From positions 1 through 64,000 of the forward strand of contig CAJJNQ010000007.1 in the NCBI GenBank assembly GCA_905193155.1: DNA of 64,000 bases, written 5' to 3'. Each line of letters opens with the position of its first letter. Position 1 is the stretch's first letter. Source of the stretch: an uncultured Christensenella sp. (GTDB lineage Bacteria > Bacillota > Clostridia > Christensenellales > UBA1750). The position numbers and the translations under genes are program-made. Below, one piece after another: positions 42,155 through 50,876 of this stretch. A model generated the notes under the pieces. That model did not search any database, had not been told where the DNA came from, and saw only the letters and a list, made by a program, of their open reading frames with translations.

Positions 42155-42182
42155 GGCCAAATGGGAAAGGGAGGGATGCAAT

Positions 42183-42968
42183 GTGAACGGCTTGGAAGTC
42201 AAAAACCTGCGCGTCTGCGCAAGGCTTTCCGGCGGCAGCGAAAGCGCAATTGTGCGCGGGCTGGATTTTTGCATCGCTCCCGGGCAGCGCCTGGCTATCG
42301 TCGGCACGTCCGGCTGCGGAAAGACCATGACTGCGCTGGCGATCCTCGGCCTTCTGCCGGAAAACTGCCGCGCGGAAGGCAGCGTCCGCTGGGAAGGGGA
42401 GGAGTTGCTGACCCTGCCGCGGCGGAAGCGCCGCGCGCTGCTCGGCCGCAGCCATGTTCTGATTCCGCAAAGCGGCGCAGACTTTCTCAATCCTGTGTTG
42501 TCTGTGCGAAGCCAGATGAACGATGCGCTGGCCCGCAACGGAATAGCGCGCGCACAGCGAAAAACCGCAGCGGAGACCCTGCTGCGGCGCGTGGGGTTTG
42601 ACGATCCCGCTCGCGTGCTGCGCAGCTATCCCTTCCAGCTCTCCGGCGGCATGGCGCAGCGCGTGGTGATGGCTATGGCCTCTGCCGGGCAGCCCGGCCT
42701 CGTTATCGCAGACGAACCAACCAAGGGCATCGACCGAGACAACACCGCGCTCTTCCTGCAAAACCTCGATGCGCTCTTTCCCGGCGCAGCGGTGCTGCTC
42801 ATCACGCATGACTTATCTGTGGCTTCGGCCTGTGAACGGCTGCTCGTGATGCAGGACGGGCGCGCGGTGGAGACGGGGGAGACGCAGGCGGTGCTGGCGC
42901 ATCCGCAGCACACCTTCACCCGGCAGCTGCTGGACGATCTGCCCGGAAGGGGGCGGAAGGATGCTTGA
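42183..42968 (+). CDS. Nickel/peptide-type ABC transporter ATP-binding protein 1 (NikD/DppD-like)
   Basis: A 261-residue ATPase: Walker A GTSGCGKTM, signature LSGGMAQRVVMA, Walker B LVIADEPTKGID, switch His in LITHDLSVAS. GTG at 42183 is chosen because AGGGAGG lies 8 nt upstream; the ATG at 42144 lies inside the terminator hairpin. It lacks the long oligopeptide C-terminal extension, as in nickel-type systems. Overlaps the next ATPase gene by 8 nt. Confidence 0.88.
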   Translation: MNGLEVKNLRVCARLSGGSESAIVRGLDFCIAPGQRLAIVGTSGCGKTMTALAILGLLPENCRAEGSVRWEGEELLTLPRRKRRALLGRSHVLIPQSGADFLNPVLSVRSQMNDALARNGIARAQRKTAAETLLRRVGFDDPARVLRSYPFQLSGGMAQRVVMAMASAGQPGLVIADEPTKGIDRDNTALFLQNLDALFPGAAVLLITHDLSVASACERLLVMQDGRAVETGETQAVLAHPQHTFTRQLLDDLPGRGRKDA

Positions 42969-43641
42969 GGTCTGCGGCCTGAAGAAAAGTTTCCGGGAGA
43001 AAAGCGTGCTCAACGGTGTTGACTTTCTTGTGCAGCCGGGGGAATGGGTGAGTATTGTCGGCCCCAGCGGCACGGGAAAGTCCACCATCGCCAAGATTTT
43101 GTGCGGTACGGAACACCCGGACGGGGGAACTCTCGCCTGGAACAGCACGCCGCTCTATGACGGAAAGGGAAGATATGCCCCGCAGATGCATCGGTGCATC
43201 CAACTCGTTCCGCAACAACCTTACGCCTCGCTCGATCCCTTACAGTGCGCGCAGGACGCGGTCGCCGAACCGCTGTGCGCACATCGTCTGGTGAAAAATA
43301 CGCGCCAAGCAAGGGAACGTGCGCGAGAACTGCTGCTGTCGGTCGGAATGGAGGAGGAGCTGTTGCATCGCCGGCCGGGTGAGCTTTCCGGCGGGCAGGC
43401 GCAGCGCGTGCTGATAGCGCGGGCGCTGACGCTGGAGCCGGAGCTGCTGATTGCGGATGAGGCGACCTCCATGCTCGATGTGACCACGCAGGCGCAGATC
43501 TTGCGTCTGTTTCAGAAACTCAGAAAGGAACGCGGTTTGTCGCTCCTGCTCATTTCTCATGATCGCCCGATGGTGGATTCGGTCTCGGATCGCATCTATC
43601 AACTGACGGATGGAAAAATGATCGAAAATGATCGAAGATAA
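42961..43641 (+). CDS. Nickel/peptide-type ABC transporter ATP-binding protein 2 (NikE/DppF-like)
   Basis: A 226-residue ATPase: Walker A GPSGTGKST, signature LSGGQAQRVLIARA, Walker B LLIADEATSMLD, switch His in LISHDRPMV. Short, with only the core domain. Pairs with the preceding ATPase as the heterodimeric motor of the importer. Confidence 0.9.
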   Translation: MLEVCGLKKSFREKSVLNGVDFLVQPGEWVSIVGPSGTGKSTIAKILCGTEHPDGGTLAWNSTPLYDGKGRYAPQMHRCIQLVPQQPYASLDPLQCAQDAVAEPLCAHRLVKNTRQARERARELLLSVGMEEELLHRRPGELSGGQAQRVLIARALTLEPELLIADEATSMLDVTTQAQILRLFQKLRKERGLSLLLISHDRPMVDSVSDRIYQLTDGKMIENDRR

Positions 43642-43653
43642 AGGAGAAGAAAA

Positions 43654-45300
43654 ATGAAAAAGAAACTGTTTGCCCTGCTGCTTGTCTTGTGCCTGCTGCT
43701 GACGGCTTGTTCCGCCGCACCTGTGCAGGAGTCCGCCGACCCTACCGCCGCACCGGAGGAAACCACTGCGGAGGAAACGCAGCCCAAAGAGACGACTGAG
43801 CCCGAAGAGGACAGCGTGTTTATCGTCGGTACGACGGCGGAAATCTTGACTGCGAACCGCAGTGAATATAACTTTGACGTGATTTCCGGCACGCTTTCGC
43901 AGCTTGCGCCCGTCTGGCTGGATGAAAACGGCGATTACCAGCCGCTGCTCTGCGACTATGCGACGGAGGACAGCAAGACCTGGGCGCTCACCGTGCGCGA
44001 GGGCATGACCTGGCACGATGGGCAGCCCGTCACCGCGGAGGACATCGCCTTCACGCTCACCTTCCTCGACGCGCAGGAAGGCGGCGGATATGCCGACCGT
44101 TACGAAAACATCGAAGTGGCGGACGAACGCACGATCAACCTGATCCTGCCGGCGGCCAACCCGCGCGAGCTGGCAAACCTCACCGTGCTGCGCATCCTGC
44201 CCAAGCACATCTATGACGGCGTGGAGGACTATGCTTCTGTGCCCAATGAGCAGGCCAACATCGGATGCGGCCCCTATCGCTATGCGCGCTTCGACGCCGA
44301 CGCGGGCGTGATCGAGTTTGACGCGGTGGAGAATTACCCTGACGGCCAGCCCGCCTTCGACCAGGTGCTGGTGCAGCTGTTTGACAGCGAGGATACGCTC
44401 TACATGGCGCTCAAGTCCGGCCAGGTGGACATGGCCTATCGCTATTCCGGCGGTGTGAACCCCACGGTGATCTCGGATCTTTCCGCCTGCGATAACCTGA
44501 CGCTTCAGCCCATCCGCAATACGTCCAACAGCGCGGTGCTGATCTTCAACAACAATAAGGCGCCCTTTGACAACGAAAACATCCGCAAGGCCGTGGCCTG
44601 CGCCATTGATTACGATGCCTTCCGCGCAACCTTCGGCTCGTCCTACGCTTCGGCTTCGCGCGCGGGCTTCATTCCCGAGGGGACGCCGGGCTATATCGAA
44701 ACCCCGGAGCTGACCCGCGATCTGGACAAGGCGAAGGAATACCTGACCGCGGCGGGCTGTGAGGACACGGACGGCGACGGTTTTGTGGAATACAACGGCG
44801 AAAAGCTGACCTTCCCTGTGATGCTGCGCGGGGATAAGCCTGCGCATGAGCGCTATGCCGAGCTGCTCAAAAATAATTTGGCGCAGATCGGCATCGAGCT
44901 GGTGCCCGACATCAAGGAAGTTGCGACCTTCCGCGAACTGACCGAGCAGAACCAGGCGCAGACCGCCGTCATTACGGGCCTTACCGCCTTTGGCATGGCG
45001 AAGAACCAGGGCATGGCTTCGCTCTATCTCTGGGGAGAAAACCGCATGGGTTACGGTCAGGTGTATGACGAAGCGTATAAGGCGCTGCTCGATCAGGCGG
45101 ACGCGGCGGTGACGATGGAGGATTATTATGCGGCGGCTGCCGCCATGCAGGAATACTACGCCGAGCATATTCCCGCCGTTGCGCTGTATTGGGACAGCCA
45201 TGTGCAGGCGTATAATTCCGCCTACGAGGGCTTTGTGACCGACGGCACCTTCGGTCTGCTCAATGTGCAGACCTGGATGAAACTCCATAAAGCGGCATGA
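43654..45300 (+). CDS. ABC substrate-binding lipoprotein (SBP family 5)
   Basis: A 548-residue lipoprotein: signal peptide with lipobox LTAC, an acidic Thr/Pro/Glu spacer (about 25-52), then a DppA/NikA-type fold. Marks include LSQLAPVWLDENGDYQPLLC, WALTVREGMTWHDGQPVTAEDI (family 5 signature) and GCGPYRYARFD. Ligand unknown; relatives bind peptides, nickel complexes or opines. Stop overlaps the permease start by 4 nt. Confidence 0.92.
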   Translation: MKKKLFALLLVLCLLLTACSAAPVQESADPTAAPEETTAEETQPKETTEPEEDSVFIVGTTAEILTANRSEYNFDVISGTLSQLAPVWLDENGDYQPLLCDYATEDSKTWALTVREGMTWHDGQPVTAEDIAFTLTFLDAQEGGGYADRYENIEVADERTINLILPAANPRELANLTVLRILPKHIYDGVEDYASVPNEQANIGCGPYRYARFDADAGVIEFDAVENYPDGQPAFDQVLVQLFDSEDTLYMALKSGQVDMAYRYSGGVNPTVISDLSACDNLTLQPIRNTSNSAVLIFNNNKAPFDNENIRKAVACAIDYDAFRATFGSSYASASRAGFIPEGTPGYIETPELTRDLDKAKEYLTAAGCEDTDGDGFVEYNGEKLTFPVMLRGDKPAHERYAELLKNNLAQIGIELVPDIKEVATFRELTEQNQAQTAVITGLTAFGMAKNQGMASLYLWGENRMGYGQVYDEAYKALLDQADAAVTMEDYYAAAAAMQEYYAEHIPAVALYWDSHVQAYNSAYEGFVTDGTFGLLNVQTWMKLHKAA

Positions 45301-46265
45301 AAAAGAAAATCGTGACCTCGGTGATCTGCCTGGCGGTGATCCTCGTGTTTAATTTTGCGCTGCCGCGGCTGATGCCGGGGGACACGGTGCTGATGCTGGT
45401 GGGTATGGACGAGGGCGTAGTCAGTGCAGATGAATATGCCTTCTATGCCGAAAAGACCGGTGCAAATAAGCCGCTGCTTCAGCAATTCGGCGAGTATCTC
45501 CTCGGAGTGTTCCGGGGAGATCTCGGCTATTCTTATCACCACAAGGCGGAGGTATCGCAGCTGATTCTGCGCCGCCTGCCCGCTACTTTGCAGCTGGCGC
45601 TGCCCGCCGTCATCCTTTCCAGCCTGATTGCGTTGGCACTGGGCTGCCTGATGGGCATGAAAAAGGGCAGGCCGGTAGAAAATGCCGTTACAGGTATGCA
45701 GATTGCGCTGGATGCGGTGCCCTCGTTCCTGCTGGCGCTGCTGTTGCTGGCGCTGTTCGCGTTCCGGCTGGGCTGGCTGCCGATGGGCGCGCTGAATTCC
45801 CTGCGCGTGCCGGAGGGCGGCGCACTGCGGGACCGCATCTGGCACCTCATCTTGCCGGTCGGCACGCTGGTTCTGGGATCAGTACCGCCCAAATACCTGA
45901 TGCTTTGCAGCACGGTGGCGCGGCAGAGAGAAGAGAAATACGTCCTTTATGCCCGCAGCCGCGGCATGGGGGAGGCAAAGATTGCCTTTACGCAGATCCT
46001 GCCCAACATCTGCCAGCCGTTTTTAACAATGGTGGGGATGAACATGGGCTTTTTGCTCTCCGGATCGCTGGTGATTGAAAATATCTTCTCCATCAAGGGC
46101 ATGGGCAGCCTGATGATGCAGGCCGTGACCGCGCGGGATTATCCGGTGCTTCAGGGCTGCCTGTTCGTCAGCGCTCTGATGGTGGTGCTGTTTCATCTGC
46201 TGACCGACTTGCTCTGCCTGCTGCTCGATCCGAAAGCGAGGTGCAAACGGCATGAAGCGAAATAG
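45297..46265 (+). CDS. ABC transporter permease (DppB/NikB type)
   Basis: A 322-residue permease with six helices. The EAA loop is ARSRGMGEAKIAFTQILPNI and the C-terminal pattern SGSLVIENIFSIKGMGSLMM is the DppB signature. Overlaps the next permease gene by 14 nt. Confidence 0.92.
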   Translation: MKKKIVTSVICLAVILVFNFALPRLMPGDTVLMLVGMDEGVVSADEYAFYAEKTGANKPLLQQFGEYLLGVFRGDLGYSYHHKAEVSQLILRRLPATLQLALPAVILSSLIALALGCLMGMKKGRPVENAVTGMQIALDAVPSFLLALLLLALFAFRLGWLPMGALNSLRVPEGGALRDRIWHLILPVGTLVLGSVPPKYLMLCSTVARQREEKYVLYARSRGMGEAKIAFTQILPNICQPFLTMVGMNMGFLLSGSLVIENIFSIKGMGSLMMQAVTARDYPVLQGCLFVSALMVVLFHLLTDLLCLLLDPKARCKRHEAK

Positions 46266-47079
46266 AGCCGCGCTGATCTTCGGGTTGACCGTGCTGGCCG
46301 TGTTTGCAGTGGCGGCACTGTTTCCGACGGTGCTTGCGCCTTACGGCCCAACGGAGATGGATGCGCCGTGGCAGAAGCCGAGTGCGCAGCACCTGCTGGG
46401 AACCAACGATCTGGGGTATGATCTGCTGACGGAGATGATCTATGCGGCGCGTCCCACCATGCTGGTGGGACTGGCTGCGGCAGTGTTCTCGTTGTGCCTG
46501 GGCACGCTGATCGGCTTGGCCGCAGGCGCGCTGCCCGGCTGGAAGGGCGAAATTGCCTCCGGAGTGATTCAGGTTTTCCTGATGATCCCGATGCTTCCGG
46601 CTGCGATCGTCGTGGGGGCATATTGCGGCGGGACGCTTGTCAGCGTGATCGGCATTATCGCGGCGCTGGGCTGGTGCGCAACCGCACGGACCGTGCGCGC
46701 CCGCACCGTGCAGCTGATGCAGTCCGAGTTTGCGGAGGGGTTTCGCGTGCTCGGCTTTTCGCGTGCGAGGATCGTGCTGCGCCATGTGCTGCCCAATCTG
46801 CAGGAGGTCGTGCTCTCCCGCTACATCATGACGGTGGCGCGCTGTGTGATGCTGGAAGCCACGCTGAGTTTCCTCGGCCTGGGCGATGCGTCGCGCATCA
46901 CCTGGGGGCGCATGATCCATCTGGCCTATAAGCGGGGCGGCTTTACCAACGGCGCGTGGAACTGGCTGGCCGCGCCGGGTGTGTGCATTTTCCTGCTGGT
47001 GTTGGCGATGTACGCGATCAACACTTATTTTGAGTCGCGCGGACGGGAAGTGACCGGCGGGCGAAGCTATCTGGACTGA
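46252..47079 (+). CDS. ABC transporter permease (DppC/NikC type)
   Basis: A 275-residue permease. Features: LGTNDLGYDLLTEMIYAARP (the LGTDxxGRD region of DppC), EAA loop EGFRVLGFSRARIVLRHVLP and EATLSFLGLGDASRITWGRM. Together with the previous permease it forms the channel. Confidence 0.92.
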   Translation: MKRNRAALIFGLTVLAVFAVAALFPTVLAPYGPTEMDAPWQKPSAQHLLGTNDLGYDLLTEMIYAARPTMLVGLAAAVFSLCLGTLIGLAAGALPGWKGEIASGVIQVFLMIPMLPAAIVVGAYCGGTLVSVIGIIAALGWCATARTVRARTVQLMQSEFAEGFRVLGFSRARIVLRHVLPNLQEVVLSRYIMTVARCVMLEATLSFLGLGDASRITWGRMIHLAYKRGGFTNGAWNWLAAPGVCIFLLVLAMYAINTYFESRGREVTGGRSYLD

Positions 47080-47094
47080 CGGGAGGCGTTGTTG

Positions 47095-47625
47095 TTGGAG
47101 AAAAATAAGGAGCTTTGGGAGCGATGTGTAGCGTTTCACGGACATGCCTGCGGCGGGTTAGCCGTGGGCTATCAGGCGAGCCTATATGCCATGGAACTGC
47201 TGGGCGTTTCGGGTCGCGCTCAGGATGAAGAGCTGGTGTGCGTGACCGAGAACGACGCCTGCGGCGTGGACGCGGTGCAGGCAGTGCTCGGCTGCACGGT
47301 GGGCAAGGGCAACCTGATCTTCCGCATGACCGGCAAGCAGGCGTTCAACTTTTTTGATCGCCAAAGCGGAAAGGGCGTGCGGCTGCTGCTGCGCGCTACG
47401 CCGGGGCTTTCCCGCCAGGAACGGGAGAGCTGGCTGATGCACGGCGATTTTCATGAAATGTTTGATGTCGGCCCCGCACGGGCGGCACTGCCGGAAACAG
47501 CGCGCATCTTTAAGACCTGCACCTGCGCTAAATGCGGCGAGCGCATGGCGGAAAGCCATGCGCATCTGCAAAATGGCGAGATCGTCTGCGATGATTGCTT
47601 TGCGCCGTATACGAGGGGATTATGA
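47095..47625 (+). CDS. FmdE-family protein
   Basis: A 176-residue protein. The FmdE domain has the hallmark FHGHACGGLAVGYQAS (HGHxCGG), then ENDACGVDAVQAVLGCTVGK with conserved Cys, and RQSGKGVRLLL. A C-terminal treble-clef zinc ribbon follows (CTCAKCGE ... CDDC, about 141-168). FmdE proteins were first seen with molybdenum formylmethanofuran dehydrogenase and may bind metal or metallocofactor. The start is a TTG; of three in a row (47089, 47092, 47095) the last lies 8 nt after GGAGG. Last-but-one gene of an importer operon, suggesting metal or cofactor handling. Confidence 0.85.
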   Translation: MEKNKELWERCVAFHGHACGGLAVGYQASLYAMELLGVSGRAQDEELVCVTENDACGVDAVQAVLGCTVGKGNLIFRMTGKQAFNFFDRQSGKGVRLLLRATPGLSRQERESWLMHGDFHEMFDVGPARAALPETARIFKTCTCAKCGERMAESHAHLQNGEIVCDDCFAPYTRGL

Positions 47626-48410
47626 TGGGGAAGTACTTTGACGATGCACACGCATTGTGGGGCAGCCAGCTGCTGGGACAGCCCGTCGAGGTGACTGACA
47701 GCGAAGATGTTGCCGCCGCACGGAAAAAGGCTTCCGATTACGAGAGCTGTATGGTTCTGGGAAAAGCATTGTCCCGCCAACTGCGCTACCGCGAGGCATC
47801 GGAAGCCTTCGGTCGGGCACTGGAATTTCGCCCGGACGACCCGGACACGCTGCGCTTGCGCGCGGGGCGGGAGCTTTCCACGCTGCAAACCGAACGTGCG
47901 CGGCAGGATTTGCTGCGCTGCAAAACACTCGGCATGGACGAGCTGGATCTGGAATACCGCCTGGGTCTTTGCGATTATTTTGAGGGGAAGAACAGCGCTG
48001 CGGTGGAGCACTTCGCCGCATGCCTTTCGCTTGCCGGGGACGAGATGGGCATCGCGGCGATCTATTGGCATACGCTGAGCGCGTGGCGGATGGGGGCAAA
48101 CCCCTCACTGCTGAAAGCCTATCGTCCCGGCATGGAGGTTGGGCACCACACGGCTTATGAAAAGGCGGTTTCTGCCTTTGCAGATCAAACGCGCTTTGCG
48201 CAGGTACTGCGCGAAGCGGAGGCGGAGCCGGAAGACCTGGAGGCGGTTATGGTGCTCTACGGCTTGAGCGTGCAGGCGCGCGCTTGTGGCAACAGGGCGG
48301 AGGGGCAGCATCTGCTCGACGAAACACTGCGCAGGAACGGCTTCTGGCCCTGCTATGCTTGGCTTGCCGCGTGGAGCGAAAGAAATCAAAGGCATTTGAA
48401 CCGGCTGTAA
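47622..48410 (+). CDS. TPR-like protein of unknown function
   Basis: A 262-residue soluble protein. A helical repeat region (about 45-145) includes the TPR-like unit QLRYREASEAFGRALEFRPD followed by DPDTLRLRAGRELSTLQTER. The rest is also alpha-helical, with several Cys. Start ATG at 47622 overlaps the FmdE stop (ATGA), so it is translationally coupled. Possibly an assembly or adaptor factor for the importer/FmdE system; inference only. Confidence 0.7.
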   Translation: MMGKYFDDAHALWGSQLLGQPVEVTDSEDVAAARKKASDYESCMVLGKALSRQLRYREASEAFGRALEFRPDDPDTLRLRAGRELSTLQTERARQDLLRCKTLGMDELDLEYRLGLCDYFEGKNSAAVEHFAACLSLAGDEMGIAAIYWHTLSAWRMGANPSLLKAYRPGMEVGHHTAYEKAVSAFADQTRFAQVLREAEAEPEDLEAVMVLYGLSVQARACGNRAEGQHLLDETLRRNGFWPCYAWLAAWSERNQRHLNRL

Positions 48411-48473
48411 AAAAGCCGGTTTTGAGGGAACAACAAAGCTCGACAGAGATGATACTCTGCCGGGCTTTGTTGT
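48399..48473 (+). terminator. Two hairpins ending the FmdE-ABC operon
   Basis: First stem 48399-48406/48414-48421 includes the stop codon and is followed by TTG. The second is a 19-bp-arm hairpin, 48430-48448/48455-48473, with one mismatch. Confidence 0.7.
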
Positions 48474-48482
48474 CTGTAAATA

Positions 48483-48506
48483 AAACCCCCGCCGCGGCAG
48501 GGGTTT
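48483..48506 (-). terminator. Terminator for the leftward PBP gene
   Basis: Read leftward: AAACCCCTGCC stem with GGCGGGGGTTT, then TTATTTA. It ends the convergent PBP transcript. Confidence 0.75.
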
Positions 48507-48519
48507 ATTCGGAACGGAA

Positions 48520-50649
48520 TCAGGGCATCAGCAATTCGCGCGCCAGGTCGTAACGGATGGTGCCCTTGTAGTTGGCGGGCAGTTCCAGTGTGACGCAGAC
48601 CAGTCGATTGTAATCGGCGTTTTCGACAAACGCGATCATCCAGGCGATTTCGCGCGCCTTGTCGGAACCGATTTCGGCAGTACCGGTCTTGCCGCAGATG
48701 GTCAGGCCGTTGATGTGAATTTTTCGGCCGGAGCCTTCTTCCACGACGCGACGCAGCATCGGCACGATGGTCGATAGCGCATGGTCAGAAATGATGTTTT
48801 CCTTCCAGACGGATTCGGAATATTCGTCTACGACCGCATAATCCGTGCCCTCCATGCGTCGGGTCGCCCGCACTAGGCGCGGCGTCATCACATCGCCGTT
48901 GTTGGCAAGAGAGGAAAAAATGCACGCCATCTGCAAGGGGGAGATGATGAGCTCACCCTGCCCGTAGCCTGTCGCGGCGAGAAGCTGCATGTTTTCGTAA
49001 TTGCCGCTGTTGAGGTATCCCGGCTTGGAGACGCGCAGATCAAACGGGATGCGTTCGTCAAAGCCGATCATCTTGAGGAAGGGTTCGAGCTTCTCCCAGC
49101 CCGCTTTCAGCGCCACGTCCGCAAAATAGATGTTGTCGGACTTGGTGATGGCGTTGGACATATTGACCGGACCGGAATAATTGGAGACGCGGGTGATGGG
49201 CGGATAAGGCCAATAGCCCTTGGGCGTCCACTGCTTTTTGATGATCTCGCCGGTGAATTCGTAGTTTTCGTCCACCACACCGTCATCCAGAGCCATGGCG
49301 GCGATCAGAGGCTTGACGGTGGAGCCGGGGATATAGGAGCCCTGCACCGCGCGGTTGTATAGCGGGCTGTTGGAATCTGCTGCCACATAGGAGGCCAGCG
49401 TTTCCGGGTCGGAGTTGAGCACAAAGAGATTGGGATCAAAGTCCGGAAAGCTGGAAATGGCCAGCACCTCGCCCGTCGTTGGCTCCAGCACAACGGCTGC
49501 GCCTGCGTTGCCCTCTTCCTTGAGCTGTTCCAGCATCTCTTCGGCACGGCATTGCAGGTCGTAATCCAGTGTCACTTCCAGATCCAGCCCATCCACCTTT
49601 TCCTTGCGGGCGACCGTGGAGAGCCGCTGCCCGTCGGAGGCGTAGATGTCCAGCGAATAGCCCTTTGTGCCGCAGAGGATATCCTCATAGGCGGCCTCCA
49701 AGCCTGTGCGGCCGACATAAGAAGAGATGTCGTACCGGCTGGAATCCAGCTTGGAAAGCTCTTCAGCGGTAATGGCGGAGGTGTAGCCCATGCTGTGGGC
49801 AAAAAAGCTGCCGTTGGGATAGTATCGGATGGGGGTCATGGAAGTGCGGTCCACCCCCACACCGGGCAGCGTCGTCAATGCGCTCTCGGTCGCTTCGGAA
49901 ATGCCTCCCGGCGGATAGGCCTTGATTACGGCAGAGTCGTATTTGACCGCCGCGGAGGAGGAGAGCACCTTTTCCACATCCACCGTCGTCATGCCCAGAA
50001 TCGAGGCCAGCGCCGTGACGGTATAAGAGGTATCTTCGATCTTGGAGGGCTGAACATAGACGCTTTCCGCATAAGAATTGATGGCGTAGGCGTTGTGCTC
50101 GGAATCGAGGATTTCACCGCGGGCGGGCCGCAGTGTGCGCAGCTTGACCTCTGTAGATGAGGTCAGGTCGGTAAAGATCATGGCCGGCGTCCAGTTGAGG
50201 TAGAACGTGCTGTCATTGTCGGAATAATCCAGGCTGAACACCACGTCCTGCGTGAACTCGTCCAGCAGCGCGCTGGAATAGGTCAGCGTCGCACTTTGCA
50301 GGTAGCGCTTGCCCGCTTCCACCGTGAGATCCCCATAGGAGATCGTCAGCCCCTGGAAGTCGATGCCGTCAAAGATGTTCTGATAGCGCTGCGTGAAGTC
50401 CACCAGTGTGATGGCTTCCTGCGTATCGGGCGCCAACAAAGCGTAGCATGCGCCGAAGTTATAGGCGTTGAGCAGCTGCACATAGTTGTCCAGAAAGGGC
50501 TTGGGGTTCTGGCGCGGCTCGTTGGGGTCGGCGGTAGCGGAGACCACCTTGCTCAGATCAATATCGCGGGTGCTCGTTCCGCAGCCCGCCAGCAGAGAGA
50601 GGAGCATCAACGCAAGGATGAGCGTCCGGATGATTTTTCGCATTTTCAT
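48520..50649 (-). CDS. Class B penicillin-binding protein, lipoprotein, NTF2-like N-domain (PbpC/PBP3-like)
   Basis: A 709-residue transpeptidase. Signal peptide with lipobox LLAGC (Cys23), then an NTF2-like MecA_N domain (about 50-160), a PBP dimerisation region, and the transpeptidase domain. Active-site motifs: STVK (Ser443, Lys446), SDN (504-506) and KTG (654-656). It cross-links peptidoglycan outside the membrane; this domain set is shared with low-affinity, beta-lactam-tolerant PBPs. ATG at 50649 is set by the lipobox and by the promoter at 50693-50721, which leaves no room for upstream starts. Confidence 0.9.
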   Translation of the reverse strand: MKMRKIIRTLILALMLLSLLAGCGTSTRDIDLSKVVSATADPNEPRQNPKPFLDNYVQLLNAYNFGACYALLAPDTQEAITLVDFTQRYQNIFDGIDFQGLTISYGDLTVEAGKRYLQSATLTYSSALLDEFTQDVVFSLDYSDNDSTFYLNWTPAMIFTDLTSSTEVKLRTLRPARGEILDSEHNAYAINSYAESVYVQPSKIEDTSYTVTALASILGMTTVDVEKVLSSSAAVKYDSAVIKAYPPGGISEATESALTTLPGVGVDRTSMTPIRYYPNGSFFAHSMGYTSAITAEELSKLDSSRYDISSYVGRTGLEAAYEDILCGTKGYSLDIYASDGQRLSTVARKEKVDGLDLEVTLDYDLQCRAEEMLEQLKEEGNAGAAVVLEPTTGEVLAISSFPDFDPNLFVLNSDPETLASYVAADSNSPLYNRAVQGSYIPGSTVKPLIAAMALDDGVVDENYEFTGEIIKKQWTPKGYWPYPPITRVSNYSGPVNMSNAITKSDNIYFADVALKAGWEKLEPFLKMIGFDERIPFDLRVSKPGYLNSGNYENMQLLAATGYGQGELIISPLQMACIFSSLANNGDVMTPRLVRATRRMEGTDYAVVDEYSESVWKENIISDHALSTIVPMLRRVVEEGSGRKIHINGLTICGKTGTAEIGSDKAREIAWMIAFVENADYNRLVCVTLELPANYKGTIRYDLARELLMP

Positions 50650-50692
50650 AGCATTTTGTCCTCGCTTGTCAGGGTACGTCATTTCCTCTCCT

Positions 50693-50721
50693 ATTATGAC
50701 GGAAAAAGACCGTTGTGTAAA
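50693..50721 (-). promoter_or_regulatory. Promoter for PBP gene
   Basis: Leftward TTTACA (50721-50716), 17-nt spacer, CATAAT (50698-50693). Confidence 0.65.
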
Positions 50722-50762
50722 GAACGGAAATCGCACTCGATTTGTTCCCAAGGGGCGCGGAA

Positions 50763-50791
50763 TTGACTTATAGAAGAAAATCCCTTAAAAT
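50763..50791 (+). promoter_or_regulatory. Promoter for YabE-like/rsmA
   Basis: TTGACT (50763-50768), 17-nt spacer, TAAAAT (50786-50791). Confidence 0.7.
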
Positions 50792-50876
50792 AGAGACGCA
50801 AAGGGCGCGGCAGAGGGATTTCTTCCCGCGCAGAATGCAAAACATTTATTCTCTGAAGGAAAGGAAAAAAGTCTCC

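Noticed and set aside
42144..42182. ATG at 42144 as start of the first ABC ATPase
   Set aside because: It lies inside the terminator hairpin and has no ribosome-binding site; GTG at 42183 has AGGGAGG at good distance.
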